Positions 14,327 to 22,442 of a stretch of DNA of 64,000 nucleotides are shown in pieces (positions within the stretch are counted from its first letter, which is position 1; each line of letters begins with the position of its first letter). The translations under genes were made by a program, and so were the position numbers. The notes under the pieces are model-generated. The model saw only the letters and a list, made by a program, of their open reading frames with translations, was not told where the DNA came from and searched no databases. Source of the DNA: UBA11373 sp046714175 (GTDB taxonomy: Bacteria > Actinomycetota > Acidimicrobiia > Spongiisociales > UBA11373); assembly GCA_046714175.1 (NCBI GenBank), contig JBKKBI010000062.1, positions 1-64,000 on the forward strand. Direction: 5' to 3'.

Positions 14327-15235
14327 ATGGCACTCGAGATCACCCGCCGCGATGCCCGCCGCCAGGCACTGGCGGGGCTGATCGACTACGCCGGGTTGTT
14401 TCCGCCTTCCTCGCTGGACATGGGTTCTGCAGCGGCGGAGTACCGCGCCGCTCGCCTCGGCCCGGAGGCGTGGCTGGTGGATCGATTCATCTGCCCCGCA
14501 GACCGCCTGGTGGAGTTGGCCCGGGTGCTGATCACCACCATGCGATCCGGAGAGCCGCCGTGGTCGCTCGTGGTCACCGCTGCCCCGGGCGACGCCACGG
14601 TCGTCGCGGACTTCTCGTCCGAGCTGGGCCGATCGGCGCGTATCGACGCCGTCGAAGTTCGCCTCCCGGCGGGGGCGACGGCGTCGGAGGTGGGGGAGAT
14701 CCTGAAGGCTTTCGATCGGATCGTCTACTTCGAGGTGCCGTGGCGGGACCCGGTCGCGGCGCGCCTGCAGCTGCTGGCGGAGGTTCGCCAAAAGACCGGG
14801 CGCAGTCTCGGCGCCAAGATCCGGTGCGGTGGGACCACCCCTGATGCCTTTCCACCGGCAGCCGCGGTGGCCGCCTTTCTCGCCGAATGCGCCCGTCTCC
14901 GGCTGCCGGTCAAGGCCACCGCGGGATTGCATCACCCGTTGCGCCACACCGACCCCACCACCGGTTTCACCCACCACGGTTTCCTCAACCTTCTCGCTGC
15001 CGCTGCTCTCGCCAATAGCGGTGAGTCAACGGCTGAATTGGAGGCGGTCCTGGAGGAGACGCATGCTGCGGAGTTCTCTCTCGATTCGAGCGGGCTGGGG
15101 TGGCGCCACCACCGAGTCGGTGGCGAAGCGCTCGCCGCGCTGCGGCGTGAGCTGCTCGTCGGCTACGGATCGTGCTCCATCGCGGAACCGGCGGCTGACC
15201 TCATCGCCCTCGGAATCCTTCCGGTGCGGCCGTGA
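14327..15235 (+). CDS. Conserved protein of unknown function linked to fumarylacetoacetase
   Basis: A 302-residue soluble protein whose frame ends in a GTGA overlap with fahA, so the two are co-translated. It has no membrane segment. Alternating hydrophobic strands and helices (WSLVVTAAPG, IDAVEVRLPAG, FDRIVYFEVPWR, SLGAKIRCGGTTP, LPVKATAGLHHPLR, HGFLNLLAAAA) suggest a TIM-barrel-like alpha/beta enzyme, with candidate functional residues in AKIRCGG, KATAGLHHP and HHGF. I do not recognise a named family. Tight coupling to fumarylacetoacetase and divergence from HPPD argue for a role in homogentisate breakdown (inference). Confidence 0.75.
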   Translation: MALEITRRDARRQALAGLIDYAGLFPPSSLDMGSAAAEYRAARLGPEAWLVDRFICPADRLVELARVLITTMRSGEPPWSLVVTAAPGDATVVADFSSELGRSARIDAVEVRLPAGATASEVGEILKAFDRIVYFEVPWRDPVAARLQLLAEVRQKTGRSLGAKIRCGGTTPDAFPPAAAVAAFLAECARLRLPVKATAGLHHPLRHTDPTTGFTHHGFLNLLAAAALANSGESTAELEAVLEETHAAEFSLDSSGLGWRHHRVGGEALAALRRELLVGYGSCSIAEPAADLIALGILPVRP

Positions 15236-16431
15236 CCACGATCGCGATTCCCACGGGAAGCGACTTCCCCCTGGAGAACCTGCCCTACGGGGTGTTCGAC
15301 CCGGGTGAGGGCCCTCGGCTCGGCGTGGCCATCGGCGATGCTGTCCTCGATCTGCGGGCCGCGGCGAGCCGCGGGCTCCTTCCCCACGCAGACGAGTTGT
15401 CGCAACCGACCCTGCATCCATTCCTCGCCCTCGGTCGGGGACCATGGCAGGAAACCCGCGCCGCGCTGCAAGCACTGCTCACCTCGGATCGCGTTCCCGC
15501 CGGGTCGATGCGAAATCGGTCCGAGGTGCGCATGCTGCTCCCGGTCCACCCTGGCGACTACGTGGACTTCTACTCATCGCTCCACCATGCCACCAATCTG
15601 GGACGGCTCTTTCGTCCTGGCGATGATCCGCTTCATCCCAATTGGCGCCAGCTGCCGGTGGGTTATCACGGGCGTGCGGGGAGCGTGATCGTGTCGGGCA
15701 CCCCGGTGCATCGACCCCGCGGTCCGGTAGGGCCGGGAACTGGAGCGGTGCCAACCGCGGCACTCGACTTCGAACTCGAAGTCGGTTTCATCACCGGACC
15801 CGGAAGGCCTCTCGGGCAGGCGATCGCCGCCGACGATGCCGCCGACCACATCTTCGGCTTCGTCCTGGTGAACGACTGGAGCGCCCGTGACATCCAGCGG
15901 TGGGAGTACGTGCCACTGGGACCATTCTTGGGCAAGTCGTTTGCCACCACGATCTCGCCATGGGTCGTGCCTCTGGAGGCGCTACGGCCCTATCTGGTTG
16001 CGGGTCCACCGCAGGACCCCACCCCGTCCGACTATTTGCGGACCGCGGGAGACTGGGGCCTCGACCTCACACTCGAAGTGGCGTTGCGGCCGGCTGGCGG
16101 ACGCGAGCGGTCGATCACCCAGGTGGACTTTGCCTCCATGTACTGGACGATCGCGCAGCAGTTGGCCCATGCGACCGTCAACGGGGCCCGGGTCCGCCCC
16201 GGCGACCTGTTCGCCTCCGGCACCGTATCCGGAGCCGATCCGGGCAGTTGGGGCAGCCTGATCGAGATCACCCGCAACGGAGCGGAGCCGCTCGAGTTGA
16301 GCGACGGCAGCACGCGCACCTTTCTCGAGGACGGAGACACCGTGGTCATCAGGGGCTGGGCCGAGCGCCCCGGCCTGCCGCGGATCGGATTCGGCGAGTG
16401 CGTGGGGACGGTCCTATCGGCCCTTGGCTGA
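15232..16431 (+). CDS. fahA: Fumarylacetoacetase
   Basis: A 399-residue hydrolase for the last step of tyrosine catabolism, splitting fumarylacetoacetate into fumarate and acetoacetate. The N-terminal SH3-like domain (NLPYGVFDPGEGPRLGVAIGD) precedes the catalytic domain with metal and catalytic residues in DYVDFYSSLHHATNLG (Asp and His), FELEVGF (two Glu), VNDWSARDIQ (Asp) and GKSFATTISPWVV (Lys). QLAHATVNGARVRPGDLFASGTVSG is the usual C-terminal signature. Length matches the family. GTG 15232 overlaps the upstream stop as GTGA. Confidence 0.95.
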   Translation: MTTIAIPTGSDFPLENLPYGVFDPGEGPRLGVAIGDAVLDLRAAASRGLLPHADELSQPTLHPFLALGRGPWQETRAALQALLTSDRVPAGSMRNRSEVRMLLPVHPGDYVDFYSSLHHATNLGRLFRPGDDPLHPNWRQLPVGYHGRAGSVIVSGTPVHRPRGPVGPGTGAVPTAALDFELEVGFITGPGRPLGQAIAADDAADHIFGFVLVNDWSARDIQRWEYVPLGPFLGKSFATTISPWVVPLEALRPYLVAGPPQDPTPSDYLRTAGDWGLDLTLEVALRPAGGRERSITQVDFASMYWTIAQQLAHATVNGARVRPGDLFASGTVSGADPGSWGSLIEITRNGAEPLELSDGSTRTFLEDGDTVVIRGWAERPGLPRIGFGECVGTVLSALG

Positions 16432-16434
16432 TAG

Positions 16435-16469
16435 CACTCATGAGTCATGAGCCAGAGCCGGCACCGGTA
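16435..16469. repeat. Heptamer tandem repeat tract (GAGTCAT type)
   Basis: Five units in register after the fahA stop: CACTCAT, GAGTCAT, GAGCCAG, AGCCGGC, ACCGGTA. The first two units match the tract at 12089. Confidence 0.6.
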
Positions 16470-16473
16470 ACCT
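16468..16473 (+). promoter_or_regulatory. Leaderless-type -10 hexamer (TAACCT) before the micropeptide-moaD unit
   Basis: TAACCT, 7 nt, then ATG at 16481. Confidence 0.45.
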
Positions 16474-16480
16474 TCCGGCG

Positions 16481-16537
16481 ATGTCTCATAACCGCGATGG
16501 GAATACGGTGTTCATCGCCATCGTCACGGTGGCCTGA
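16481..16537 (+). CDS. Candidate 18-residue leader peptide upstream of the MoaD-fusion gene
   Basis: ATG 16481 opens a frame for MSHNRDGNTVFIAIVTVA, ending in TGA whose last base is the A of the next gene's ATG (TGATG). The spacing to an upstream TAACCT is the leaderless pattern, while the fusion gene itself has no clear ribosome site, so translation of this peptide could deliver ribosomes to it by reinitiation. Protein existence is unproven. Confidence 0.45.
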   Translation: MSHNRDGNTVFIAIVTVA

Positions 16538-17517
16538 TGGCTCGGGTTCGTCTCTTCGCCAACCTGCGGGAGCTTGCCGGCACGGCTTCGGTCGAGATCG
16601 ACGGCGCGACTGTGGCCGAGATTCTCAGCGCCGCCACCGATCGTTATGGCGCCGACTTCGCCCGGGCACTGCAAACCGCCCAGGTGTGGGTCGATGGGGA
16701 ACGGGTCACCCGCGAGGCCCCCGTCCCGCATGGGTCCGAGTTGGCGGTGATCCCTCCCGTCTCCGGCGGGTCGCTGGTGGTTCAGTCCCCGATCGGCCTC
16801 GAGATCGCGCTGGTGCTCGCGACCTTCGGGATCCTGTTCCTGGGCAACGCCCTTTCGCTGGAGTGGTTCACGGTGCTGGTCGTGCTGGTCGCATCCGTGT
16901 GGGTGTTGGACATCACCGGGTCCACCGACCGTCGCGGCCTTCCTCTGGCCAATGCGGTGATCATGCTCACTGTGGGCGCTGGCGCGCTCGCCACCTACCG
17001 CTTCGGTGTGGTTGGGATGGCGGCCACCGCCGGTACCGCCGTGGTCGGAGTACTGGTGGCATCGGTGTTCCGTTCCCTGCTCCGCCCAATCGACTCATTC
17101 GCGGCCGGGGCCGTTCTGGCGATCGTCACCGCCATCGGCACCTCTGCGATGGTTCTCTTGCGCCTGCGGTCGCGCGACGAGACCATGGTGTTCCTCTTCG
17201 TGCTCAGCGTGGCGGTGGTGGTCTCCTGGTTTTCGGATCGCGCCGAGATGCCCATCATCGACCCGCTGGTCGCCCTGCTGGTGGGGGCGGTGCTTGCCGG
17301 GGCAGTCGGTGGGGCGTTGTGGGCTCCCGACCTTCTCAGCGCCATCGGAGCCGCGGTGGCCGCAGCGATTGCGCTGGTGTCAGGCCGCAACCTCGGCACC
17401 CTGCTCCGCGCTGGAGGCTTCTTCACCCAGGGCACCATTCCGGGGAGCCTCGCCTACTTTGATGGTGCCTTGCTCGCCGCCGCCGCCTTCTGGTCGATCC
17501 TGACGGTGCTCAGTTAG
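16537..17517 (+). CDS. MoaD/ThiS-like beta-grasp domain fused to a CdsA-like membrane domain
   Basis: A 326-residue fusion. Residues 1-79 are a complete MoaD-type beta-grasp domain (ARVRLFANLRELAG, VWVDGERVTREAPVPHGSELAVIPPVSGG), including the terminal Gly-Gly that in MoaD is thiocarboxylated. Here the Gly-Gly is internal and followed by 8-9 membrane helices. The last loop, GFFTQGTIPGSLAYFDGALLAAAAFW, resembles the CDP-diglyceride synthetase signature region in position but lacks the KD and HGG residues, so catalysis is doubtful. It ends convergent with hisC. The function is unknown; a sulfur-carrier role would require cleavage after the Gly-Gly. Confidence 0.75.
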   Translation: MARVRLFANLRELAGTASVEIDGATVAEILSAATDRYGADFARALQTAQVWVDGERVTREAPVPHGSELAVIPPVSGGSLVVQSPIGLEIALVLATFGILFLGNALSLEWFTVLVVLVASVWVLDITGSTDRRGLPLANAVIMLTVGAGALATYRFGVVGMAATAGTAVVGVLVASVFRSLLRPIDSFAAGAVLAIVTAIGTSAMVLLRLRSRDETMVFLFVLSVAVVVSWFSDRAEMPIIDPLVALLVGAVLAGAVGGALWAPDLLSAIGAAVAAAIALVSGRNLGTLLRAGGFFTQGTIPGSLAYFDGALLAAAAFWSILTVLS

Positions 17518-17519
17518 TA

Positions 17520-17554
17520 GCTGAGCCCTGAGTCATGACCCCGACATGAGTCGC
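17520..17554. repeat. Short degenerate heptamer tract
   Basis: Five 7-bp units (GCTGAGC, CCTGAGT, CATGACC, CCGACAT, GAGTCGC) in the convergent gap between the MoaD-fusion gene and hisC. Similar to the GAGTCAT tracts but weak. Confidence 0.4.
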
Positions 17555-17600
17555 GCCCGGGCCCTGCTTACCGCCTCTGGGGGCAGCATGTACGACGCCG

Positions 17601-17619
17601 CTGACGGCGCTGCCGTCAG
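17601..17619 (-). terminator. Hairpin terminator at the end of hisC
   Basis: CTGACGGC (17601-17608) and GCCGTCAG (17612-17619) form a perfect 8-bp stem with a 3-nt loop that includes the hisC stop codon. It lies between convergent genes and could serve both. Confidence 0.5.
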
Positions 17620-18695
17620 AGCAGCCCGCGGAGCGCCACGATCAAGCCCTCGTTCTCCTGGGGCGACCCGGCGGTGATGCGCACCCAGCCCAGGGGCGGA
17701 ACCGGGCGCACTATGTATCCCTTTTCCAGGAGGCCGTGCACCATCGCGGCGGCGGCATCCCCAAATCGGGTGTAGACAAAGTTGGTCTGGGTGTCGATGA
17801 CGGTGAGGCCGAGGTCGCGCAGCGTAGCGGTGAGGTGGGTCACGGCGAGGGTGTTGCGGCGCACCCGTTCGGAAACCCGATCCTGATGTCGCAACGCCTC
17901 GACGGCGGCCACCTCGCCGAGAGTATTGACCGTGAAGGGCAGCTGCAGGCGGCGGAAGTTGGCGATCGACTCCTGCGCTGTGACCGCGTATCCGATCCGA
18001 AGCCCAGCGAGTCCGTAGGCCTTGGAGAAGGTACGGGTGACCATCACGTTGTCGCGTGTGGCGGCGAGCGGAAGCATGGTGCGAAAGTCGGGTGCGGTGG
18101 CGAACTCGGCGTATGCCTCATCGATCACCACCAGGATGTCCTCGCGGAGGGAGTCCACGAAGTCTTCTAAGTCATCACCGGGGACGTGAGTGCCAGTGGG
18201 ATTGTTCGGGTTGCACACGAACACCACGCTCGTGTCGGGTCGCACCGCCTGGCGCATCGCGCCCAGGTCATGGCGATGGCGGCCGTCGAGTGGCACGGCG
18301 ATGTCCGTGCCGAAGCCGGTGCGGGTGGCGATCTGATACAGGGAGAACGAGGGCCAGCTGTAGACCGCGCTGCTGGCGGGGTGGGTGACCGCGAGCGCGG
18401 CCACAAGGGTCAATTCGTTGCTCGCCCCTCCGCACCAGACGCGGTCGGTCGGCACCCCATAGAACTCCGACAGCGCCCGGGTGAGATCAGGTCGGCTGTT
18501 GTCCGGATAGCGATTGAGCCCGGCGGCCGCGGCGGCGATCGCCGCCTGTACCTCGGGAGCGGGAGGCTCCGGGCTCTCATTCGAGGCGAGCTTCACCACT
18601 TGTTGCAGCCGAAAGGTGGCGAGCACCTCGGCAATGGCGCGTCCCGGCCGATATGCCTCGATCCGGTCGATGTCAGGACGGAAGCGGATGGGCAT
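17616..18695 (-). CDS. hisC: Histidinol-phosphate aminotransferase (HisC-type)
   Basis: A 359-residue PLP-dependent fold-type I aminotransferase. KLASNESPEPPAPEV, the substrate-side NNPTGTHV loop (VCNPNNPTG), the PLP-Asp region IDEAYAEF and the Schiff-base Lys in TRTFSKAYGLAGLRIGY are all present; the C-terminal VRITAG segment carries the carboxylate-binding Arg. Length matches HisC. It stands alone, not in a his operon, so it might serve tyrosine/phenylalanine transamination as well, as some HisC paralogues do. TACCCT lies exactly 6 nt before ATG 18695, suggesting a leaderless mRNA. Confidence 0.9.
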   Translation of the reverse strand: MPIRFRPDIDRIEAYRPGRAIAEVLATFRLQQVVKLASNESPEPPAPEVQAAIAAAAAGLNRYPDNSRPDLTRALSEFYGVPTDRVWCGGASNELTLVAALAVTHPASSAVYSWPSFSLYQIATRTGFGTDIAVPLDGRHRHDLGAMRQAVRPDTSVVFVCNPNNPTGTHVPGDDLEDFVDSLREDILVVIDEAYAEFATAPDFRTMLPLAATRDNVMVTRTFSKAYGLAGLRIGYAVTAQESIANFRRLQLPFTVNTLGEVAAVEALRHQDRVSERVRRNTLAVTHLTATLRDLGLTVIDTQTNFVYTRFGDAAAAMVHGLLEKGYIVRPVPPLGWVRITAGSPQENEGLIVALRGLL

Positions 18696-18701
18696 GGCAA
18701 G

Positions 18702-18707
18702 AGGGTA
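18702..18707 (-). promoter_or_regulatory. Leaderless-type -10 hexamer (TACCCT) for hisC
   Basis: TACCCT on the minus strand, 6 nt, then ATG at 18695. Confidence 0.5.
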
Positions 18708-18714
18708 GAGAAGC

Positions 18715-18763
18715 GGTCAGCAGTGAGCTATCGGTGATCAGCTGAGCAGCTATCAGCCAGAGT
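18715..18763. repeat. Heptamer tandem repeat tract (GATCAGC-like units)
   Basis: Seven degenerate units in register in the divergent hisC/M23 gap: GGTCAGC, AGTGAGC, TATCGGT, GATCAGC, TGAGCAG, CTATCAG, CCAGAGT. Similar in sequence to the arms upstream of nuoA. Confidence 0.5.
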
Positions 18764-18871
18764 GCGCCGTAGCCCTTCGCCCATCGCAGTAGCCAATGTC
18801 GCATATCTCGCGATCGCAGGCACCATCCCCTTTCACCTCAGGCGGGAACGTGCCGAAGGGAATGCCGGGAA

Positions 18872-20047
18872 ATGATGACCACCAGACATACGATGCTCCT
18901 CGTGAGCTCGTGGCGACGACGCGCTGTGGCGCTCGTCCTCATCACTGTCGCCGCCCTCGCCCAGAGTGGTGGAATCCCGGCCTACTCGGTGGATGAGGAG
19001 GACGTCGAGCAGGCGCGTCAGGAGCGCGAACAGGCTGCCCGGGAGCGGGCCGCCGCCCTCGCGGACCTCGACTCCGCCGTCGCCGCCTATGAGGCGCTCA
19101 ATGCCGAACTCCAGGAGCTGACGTTTCGTGTCGGCCGTCTCCGGTCCCAAATCGACCTCTACGAGTCGCAAAGCCGCGATCTGCGCGACGAGATTCGCAC
19201 CCAAGCCGTTGACTCCTACATGCATGGTGACGAGCGCGATGGTCTTAGTGCAGTCTTCAATCCGGAGGTGGTGCAGCAGTCGATCATCGCCCGGGAGGTG
19301 CTGGCTCTGGCGATCGATAGTGACTCGGCCTCCCTGGACTCACTCCTGGCGGTCACGGCGGAGATGGACCGTCTTCAGGAGTCCTTGCGCACCGACAGCG
19401 CTCGGGTCGAGGAACTCCGGGTCGAGGCCGATGCCGTCGTCGCCCGGATGGACGAGCTGTTCGCGCAAGCCGACGCAGAGTTCAACCAGGCCCAGTCGGA
19501 GTTCGTTGCTGCCTCCGCGGCGCTTGCCGAGCAGCGGCGCCGGGAGGAGGAGGAGCGCCAGCGTCGCGAAGCCGAGCAGCGGGTGCGGGACCTGATCCGG
19601 GCGTCCCTGGGTGCGCCCTCCCTGGGGGTGCCGATGTCGATCACTCCCGGCGTCATCTGTCCGGTCGCCGCTCCGACCTTTTTCATCAATTCGTGGGGGT
19701 TTCCTCGTTCCGGTGGGCGCGTCCACCTCGGTACCGACATGTTCGCCGCATACCGCGCACCCCTGGTCGCCGTGGGCGATGGGGTGGTCCGGTTGTCCAC
19801 CTCGAGTCTCGGCGGCATCGTCGTCCACTTGTGGGCCGACCACGGAGTCGATTACTTCTATGCGCATCTCGATGCCTACGCCCCCGGTCTCACCAGTGGG
19901 CAGCGGGTCACCAGGGGCCAGTTGCTCGGCTACAACGGCGACACTGGGAATGCCGCTTCCGGGGCCTATCACTTGCACTTCGGAATGCGTCCGGGTAACA
20001 CCATCAACGTGAACCCGTATCCGACGGTGCGGGCGGTCTGCCCGTGA
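18872..20047 (+). CDS. Secreted M23-family peptidoglycan endopeptidase with coiled coil
   Basis: A 391-residue exported protein. An N-terminal signal/anchor (RRAVALVLITVAALAQSG) is followed by a long Glu/Arg/Ala-rich coiled coil (about residues 43-255, including EEERQRREAEQRV), then a LytM/M23 domain. Zinc ligands are in GGRVHLGTDMFAA (His, Asp) and the C-terminal YHLHFGM; a central His-bearing segment is DYFYAHLDAYAPG. All ligands are intact, so it should cleave peptidoglycan cross-links rather than be an EnvC-type activator. The coiled coil suggests regulation by a division or cell-wall complex. GGGAA precedes the ATG. Confidence 0.9.
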   Translation: MMTTRHTMLLVSSWRRRAVALVLITVAALAQSGGIPAYSVDEEDVEQARQEREQAARERAAALADLDSAVAAYEALNAELQELTFRVGRLRSQIDLYESQSRDLRDEIRTQAVDSYMHGDERDGLSAVFNPEVVQQSIIAREVLALAIDSDSASLDSLLAVTAEMDRLQESLRTDSARVEELRVEADAVVARMDELFAQADAEFNQAQSEFVAASAALAEQRRREEEERQRREAEQRVRDLIRASLGAPSLGVPMSITPGVICPVAAPTFFINSWGFPRSGGRVHLGTDMFAAYRAPLVAVGDGVVRLSTSSLGGIVVHLWADHGVDYFYAHLDAYAPGLTSGQRVTRGQLLGYNGDTGNAASGAYHLHFGMRPGNTINVNPYPTVRAVCP

Positions 20048-20064
20048 CCCGTCCGGCCATCCTC

Positions 20065-20070
20065 TACCCT
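20065..20070 (+). promoter_or_regulatory. Leaderless-type -10 hexamer (TACCCT) for the RsiG-like gene
   Basis: TACCCT, 7 nt, then GTG at 20078; no ribosome site between. Confidence 0.5.
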
Positions 20071-20077
20071 TGATCCC

Positions 20078-20623
20078 GTGACCGAGACCAAGCGCCGCCG
20101 CATCGACCAGATCCAGGATCCTGAGTTCCTGCGCAACCTGGCCACGATCACCCAGGACGAACTCCGGGACCGTCGCAGTATGTGCGACGACCTCGACCTG
20201 GAGTTCTCCTATTACCGCAGGCTGCTTCACGGCCGCATGGATCTGTTGGCGTTCGAGATGCGGCGCCGCGCCGGCGAGGAAGAGCAGACCCTCCTCGAGG
20301 CGCTTCCGAAGATCCTGGCGGCCGGGGCCTACAACTCCGATCCCGGACTGCCGAGCAGGAACATTCCGATCGAGGCTCCCGATGTGCCCTCCCCGGGTCG
20401 TCGCCTCATCGACCGGGCCCTGCAGGGCGACTTCCTGGCTCGCCTCGGCGACCTGACCGATGACGACCTCCGGGAGACGCATCGCTTCCTGGAGCAGATG
20501 GAGGTCGAGGTCTCGATGCAGCGTCGTGTGGTCCACACCGTCCTCGATCGATTGCAGGCGGAGGTGACCCGGCGGTACCGGGATGGTTTGGCCGATCCCG
20601 GTGAGCTGCTGGCCCGCGGGTGA
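20078..20623 (+). CDS. rsiG: RsiG-like c-di-GMP-binding anti-sigma factor
   Basis: A 181-residue, mostly helical protein. RsiG of Streptomyces holds the sigma factor WhiG inactive when bound to c-di-GMP through repeated E(x3)S(x2)R(x3)Q(x3)D motifs on antiparallel helices. Here helix 1 has D40-S44-R47-H51-D55 (in LEFSYYRRLLHGRMDLL) and helix 2 has E142-S146-R149-H153-D157 (in VEVSMQRRVVHTVLD), the same spacing with His in place of Gln. Both helices are preceded by a similar DITxDELR/DLTDDDLRE segment, pointing to internal duplication. GTG start with a TACCCT 7 nt upstream. It overlaps the next gene by 4 nt. No WhiG-type sigma gene is in the window. Confidence 0.75.
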   Translation: MTETKRRRIDQIQDPEFLRNLATITQDELRDRRSMCDDLDLEFSYYRRLLHGRMDLLAFEMRRRAGEEEQTLLEALPKILAAGAYNSDPGLPSRNIPIEAPDVPSPGRRLIDRALQGDFLARLGDLTDDDLRETHRFLEQMEVEVSMQRRVVHTVLDRLQAEVTRRYRDGLADPGELLARG

Positions 20624-21558
20624 TCGTCGGTTCGATCCGTAGCGGTCTGGTCGAGACCGTGCATCCCGTCGCCGTGGCCGTCGTCGATCCGGATGGAGCG
20701 GTCTTGGTCACTTCTGGTGACGCCTCGGATCGGGACTTCTTTCTCCGCTCCGCAATCAAGCCCCTTCAGGCCGCGGTATCGCAACGGCTGGGAGCGGCAC
20801 TGGGCCTGGAACAACTCGCGGTGGCGGCATCGAGCCATGAGGGTCAGCCGGCGCACATCGCCATCGTCGAGCAGATGCTGCTCGAGGTCGGCCTGGAAGC
20901 GGGGAACCTGCGCTGCCCACCCGATTGGCCGGGCGACGCGGACTCCGAGCGGCGATGGGTGGCGATGGGCCGGGACCACCAGGAGGCGGTGTTTCACAAC
21001 TGCTCAGGCAAGCACGCTGCCATGCTCCGAGCCTGCGCGGCCCGGGGCTGGTCCCTCGAGTATCTCGCCGCCGACCATCCGCTGCAGAAGGAGGTGCTGG
21101 TCGCAGTGGAGGCTGCGACTGGCCGGACGGTGGGACCGACCGGAGTGGACGGATGTGGTGCGCCGACGCTGCGCAGCGATGTCGTCGGACTCGCCCGGGG
21201 ATTCGCCGCCATCGCCGCGGACCCGGACCTGGCCGAGGTGCGCTCGGCAGCGATGCGCTTTGCCTCGCTGACCCGGGATGGCGATCGCCCCGAGACCGAG
21301 ATCGCCCGCTGGCTCCCCACTGTCGTCAAGGGTGGGGCGGCGGGATGCATCGGGATCGCCTGGCCGGAAGGCGGCCTCGGTATCGCTGCCAAGTGCTGGA
21401 CGGGTGACGGGGCCGCCGCGGTGGTCGGCGCCATCACGGTGATGACCGAGTTGGGAATCGTTCCGGATCATCCGCGGGCTCAGCTGGAGGCGGTGGCGCA
21501 TCCCCCGGTTCTGGGGGGCGGCAAGCCGGTCGGGCATCTTGCGGTGATCGAACGATGA
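20620..21558 (+). CDS. Asparaginase II family protein
   Basis: A 312-residue protein of the thermolabile L-asparaginase II family (rhizobial/actinobacterial type, unrelated in fold to classical asparaginases). Signatures are SGLVETVHPVAVAVVD, FLRSAIKPLQA with the Ser-x-x-Lys pair of the active site, ASSHEGQPAHIAIVEQML, HNCSGKHAAML, and GVDGCGAPTLR with conserved cysteines. GTG 20620 overlaps the RsiG-like stop (GTGA) and its own end overlaps the next gene (ATGA), so it is in an operon with rsiG, the acyltransferase and mshA. Confidence 0.88.
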   Translation: MIVGSIRSGLVETVHPVAVAVVDPDGAVLVTSGDASDRDFFLRSAIKPLQAAVSQRLGAALGLEQLAVAASSHEGQPAHIAIVEQMLLEVGLEAGNLRCPPDWPGDADSERRWVAMGRDHQEAVFHNCSGKHAAMLRACAARGWSLEYLAADHPLQKEVLVAVEAATGRTVGPTGVDGCGAPTLRSDVVGLARGFAAIAADPDLAEVRSAAMRFASLTRDGDRPETEIARWLPTVVKGGAAGCIGIAWPEGGLGIAAKCWTGDGAAAVVGAITVMTELGIVPDHPRAQLEAVAHPPVLGGGKPVGHLAVIER

Positions 21559-22442
21559 ACCCTTGGGCCGATTGGTCGGGGCTGCAGGCCCTGGCCGGCG
21601 GCACCGGACCGTTCCCGTACCGCGGATTCCTGGAGTCTTGGTGGCGTCACCGGGGCCGAGGCGAGTTACTCACTCTCCGCGCCGGCGACGGGGCGGTGGG
21701 GCTGGTGGTCGATGCGGGTGTGGTCCGGTTCGTCGGGGAGGCGGACCTCACCGACTACCACTCTCCTCTCGGTGACGACCTGGAGCCGGTGGTGGCGGCG
21801 CTGGTCTCTGCCCTGGCCGCGGGCACCGTCCTGGCGCTGGACTCGCTGCCCATGGAAGCGGCCGAGCCTTTGATGAAACAATTCGCCGCCGCCGGCGTTG
21901 CTATGTCGATGAGTTCCCACGACGCCACGATGGTGCTGGACCTCCCCCGTGACCCCAACGCATATCTGGCGCTTCTCGACGCCAAACAGCGCCACGAACT
22001 GCGCCGCAAGCGTCGTCGCTTCGAGGAGCAAGCCGGGATCCCGAGCCTGGTCAGATATGACAACGCCCTGGAGGGTTTTGCTGCCATGCACCGCACCGCC
22101 ACCGGAGAAAAGGGCGAGTTCATGACGCCCGACATGGAATCGTTCTTCGGCTCGCTGGTCACCGACGCCGGTGGGGTCATCGACCTGTTGCTCGATGGGT
22201 CGGGCAATCCGGCGGCGGCGGCATTCGGTTTCGAGGACGCCGACACCTACTACCTGTACAACTCTGCGTTCGCGGCGGAACGAGCGCCGCTGTCGCCTGG
22301 GATCGTGCTCGTGGCGGAGTTGATCGCGGCGACCATCCGCTCCGGTCGGCGGCGTTTCGACTTCCTCAAAGGCGGAGAGGACTACAAGGTCCGCCTCGGA
22401 GCCCGACCCAGGCCGCTGTATCGGCTGGAGGGGGCGTTGTGA
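21555..22442 (+). CDS. BioF2/FemAB-like GNAT-fold acyltransferase
   Basis: A 295-residue protein with the C-terminal acetyltransferase domain of the BioF2 (Acetyltransf_6) type: LDAKQRHELRRKRRRFEEQAG, FGFEDADTYYLYNSAF, PLSPGIVLVAELIAATI, GRRRFDFLKGGEDYKVRLG. The last segment (DFLKGGE-YK) is the family hallmark. The N-terminal half is a related but diverged domain. Members transfer acyl or amino-acyl groups in cell-envelope or capsule assembly; the substrate is not evident. It overlaps both neighbours by 4 nt. Directly upstream of mshA, it might modify a mycothiol-related or envelope compound (speculative). Confidence 0.8.
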   Translation: MNPWADWSGLQALAGGTGPFPYRGFLESWWRHRGRGELLTLRAGDGAVGLVVDAGVVRFVGEADLTDYHSPLGDDLEPVVAALVSALAAGTVLALDSLPMEAAEPLMKQFAAAGVAMSMSSHDATMVLDLPRDPNAYLALLDAKQRHELRRKRRRFEEQAGIPSLVRYDNALEGFAAMHRTATGEKGEFMTPDMESFFGSLVTDAGGVIDLLLDGSGNPAAAAFGFEDADTYYLYNSAFAAERAPLSPGIVLVAELIAATIRSGRRRFDFLKGGEDYKVRLGARPRPLYRLEGAL

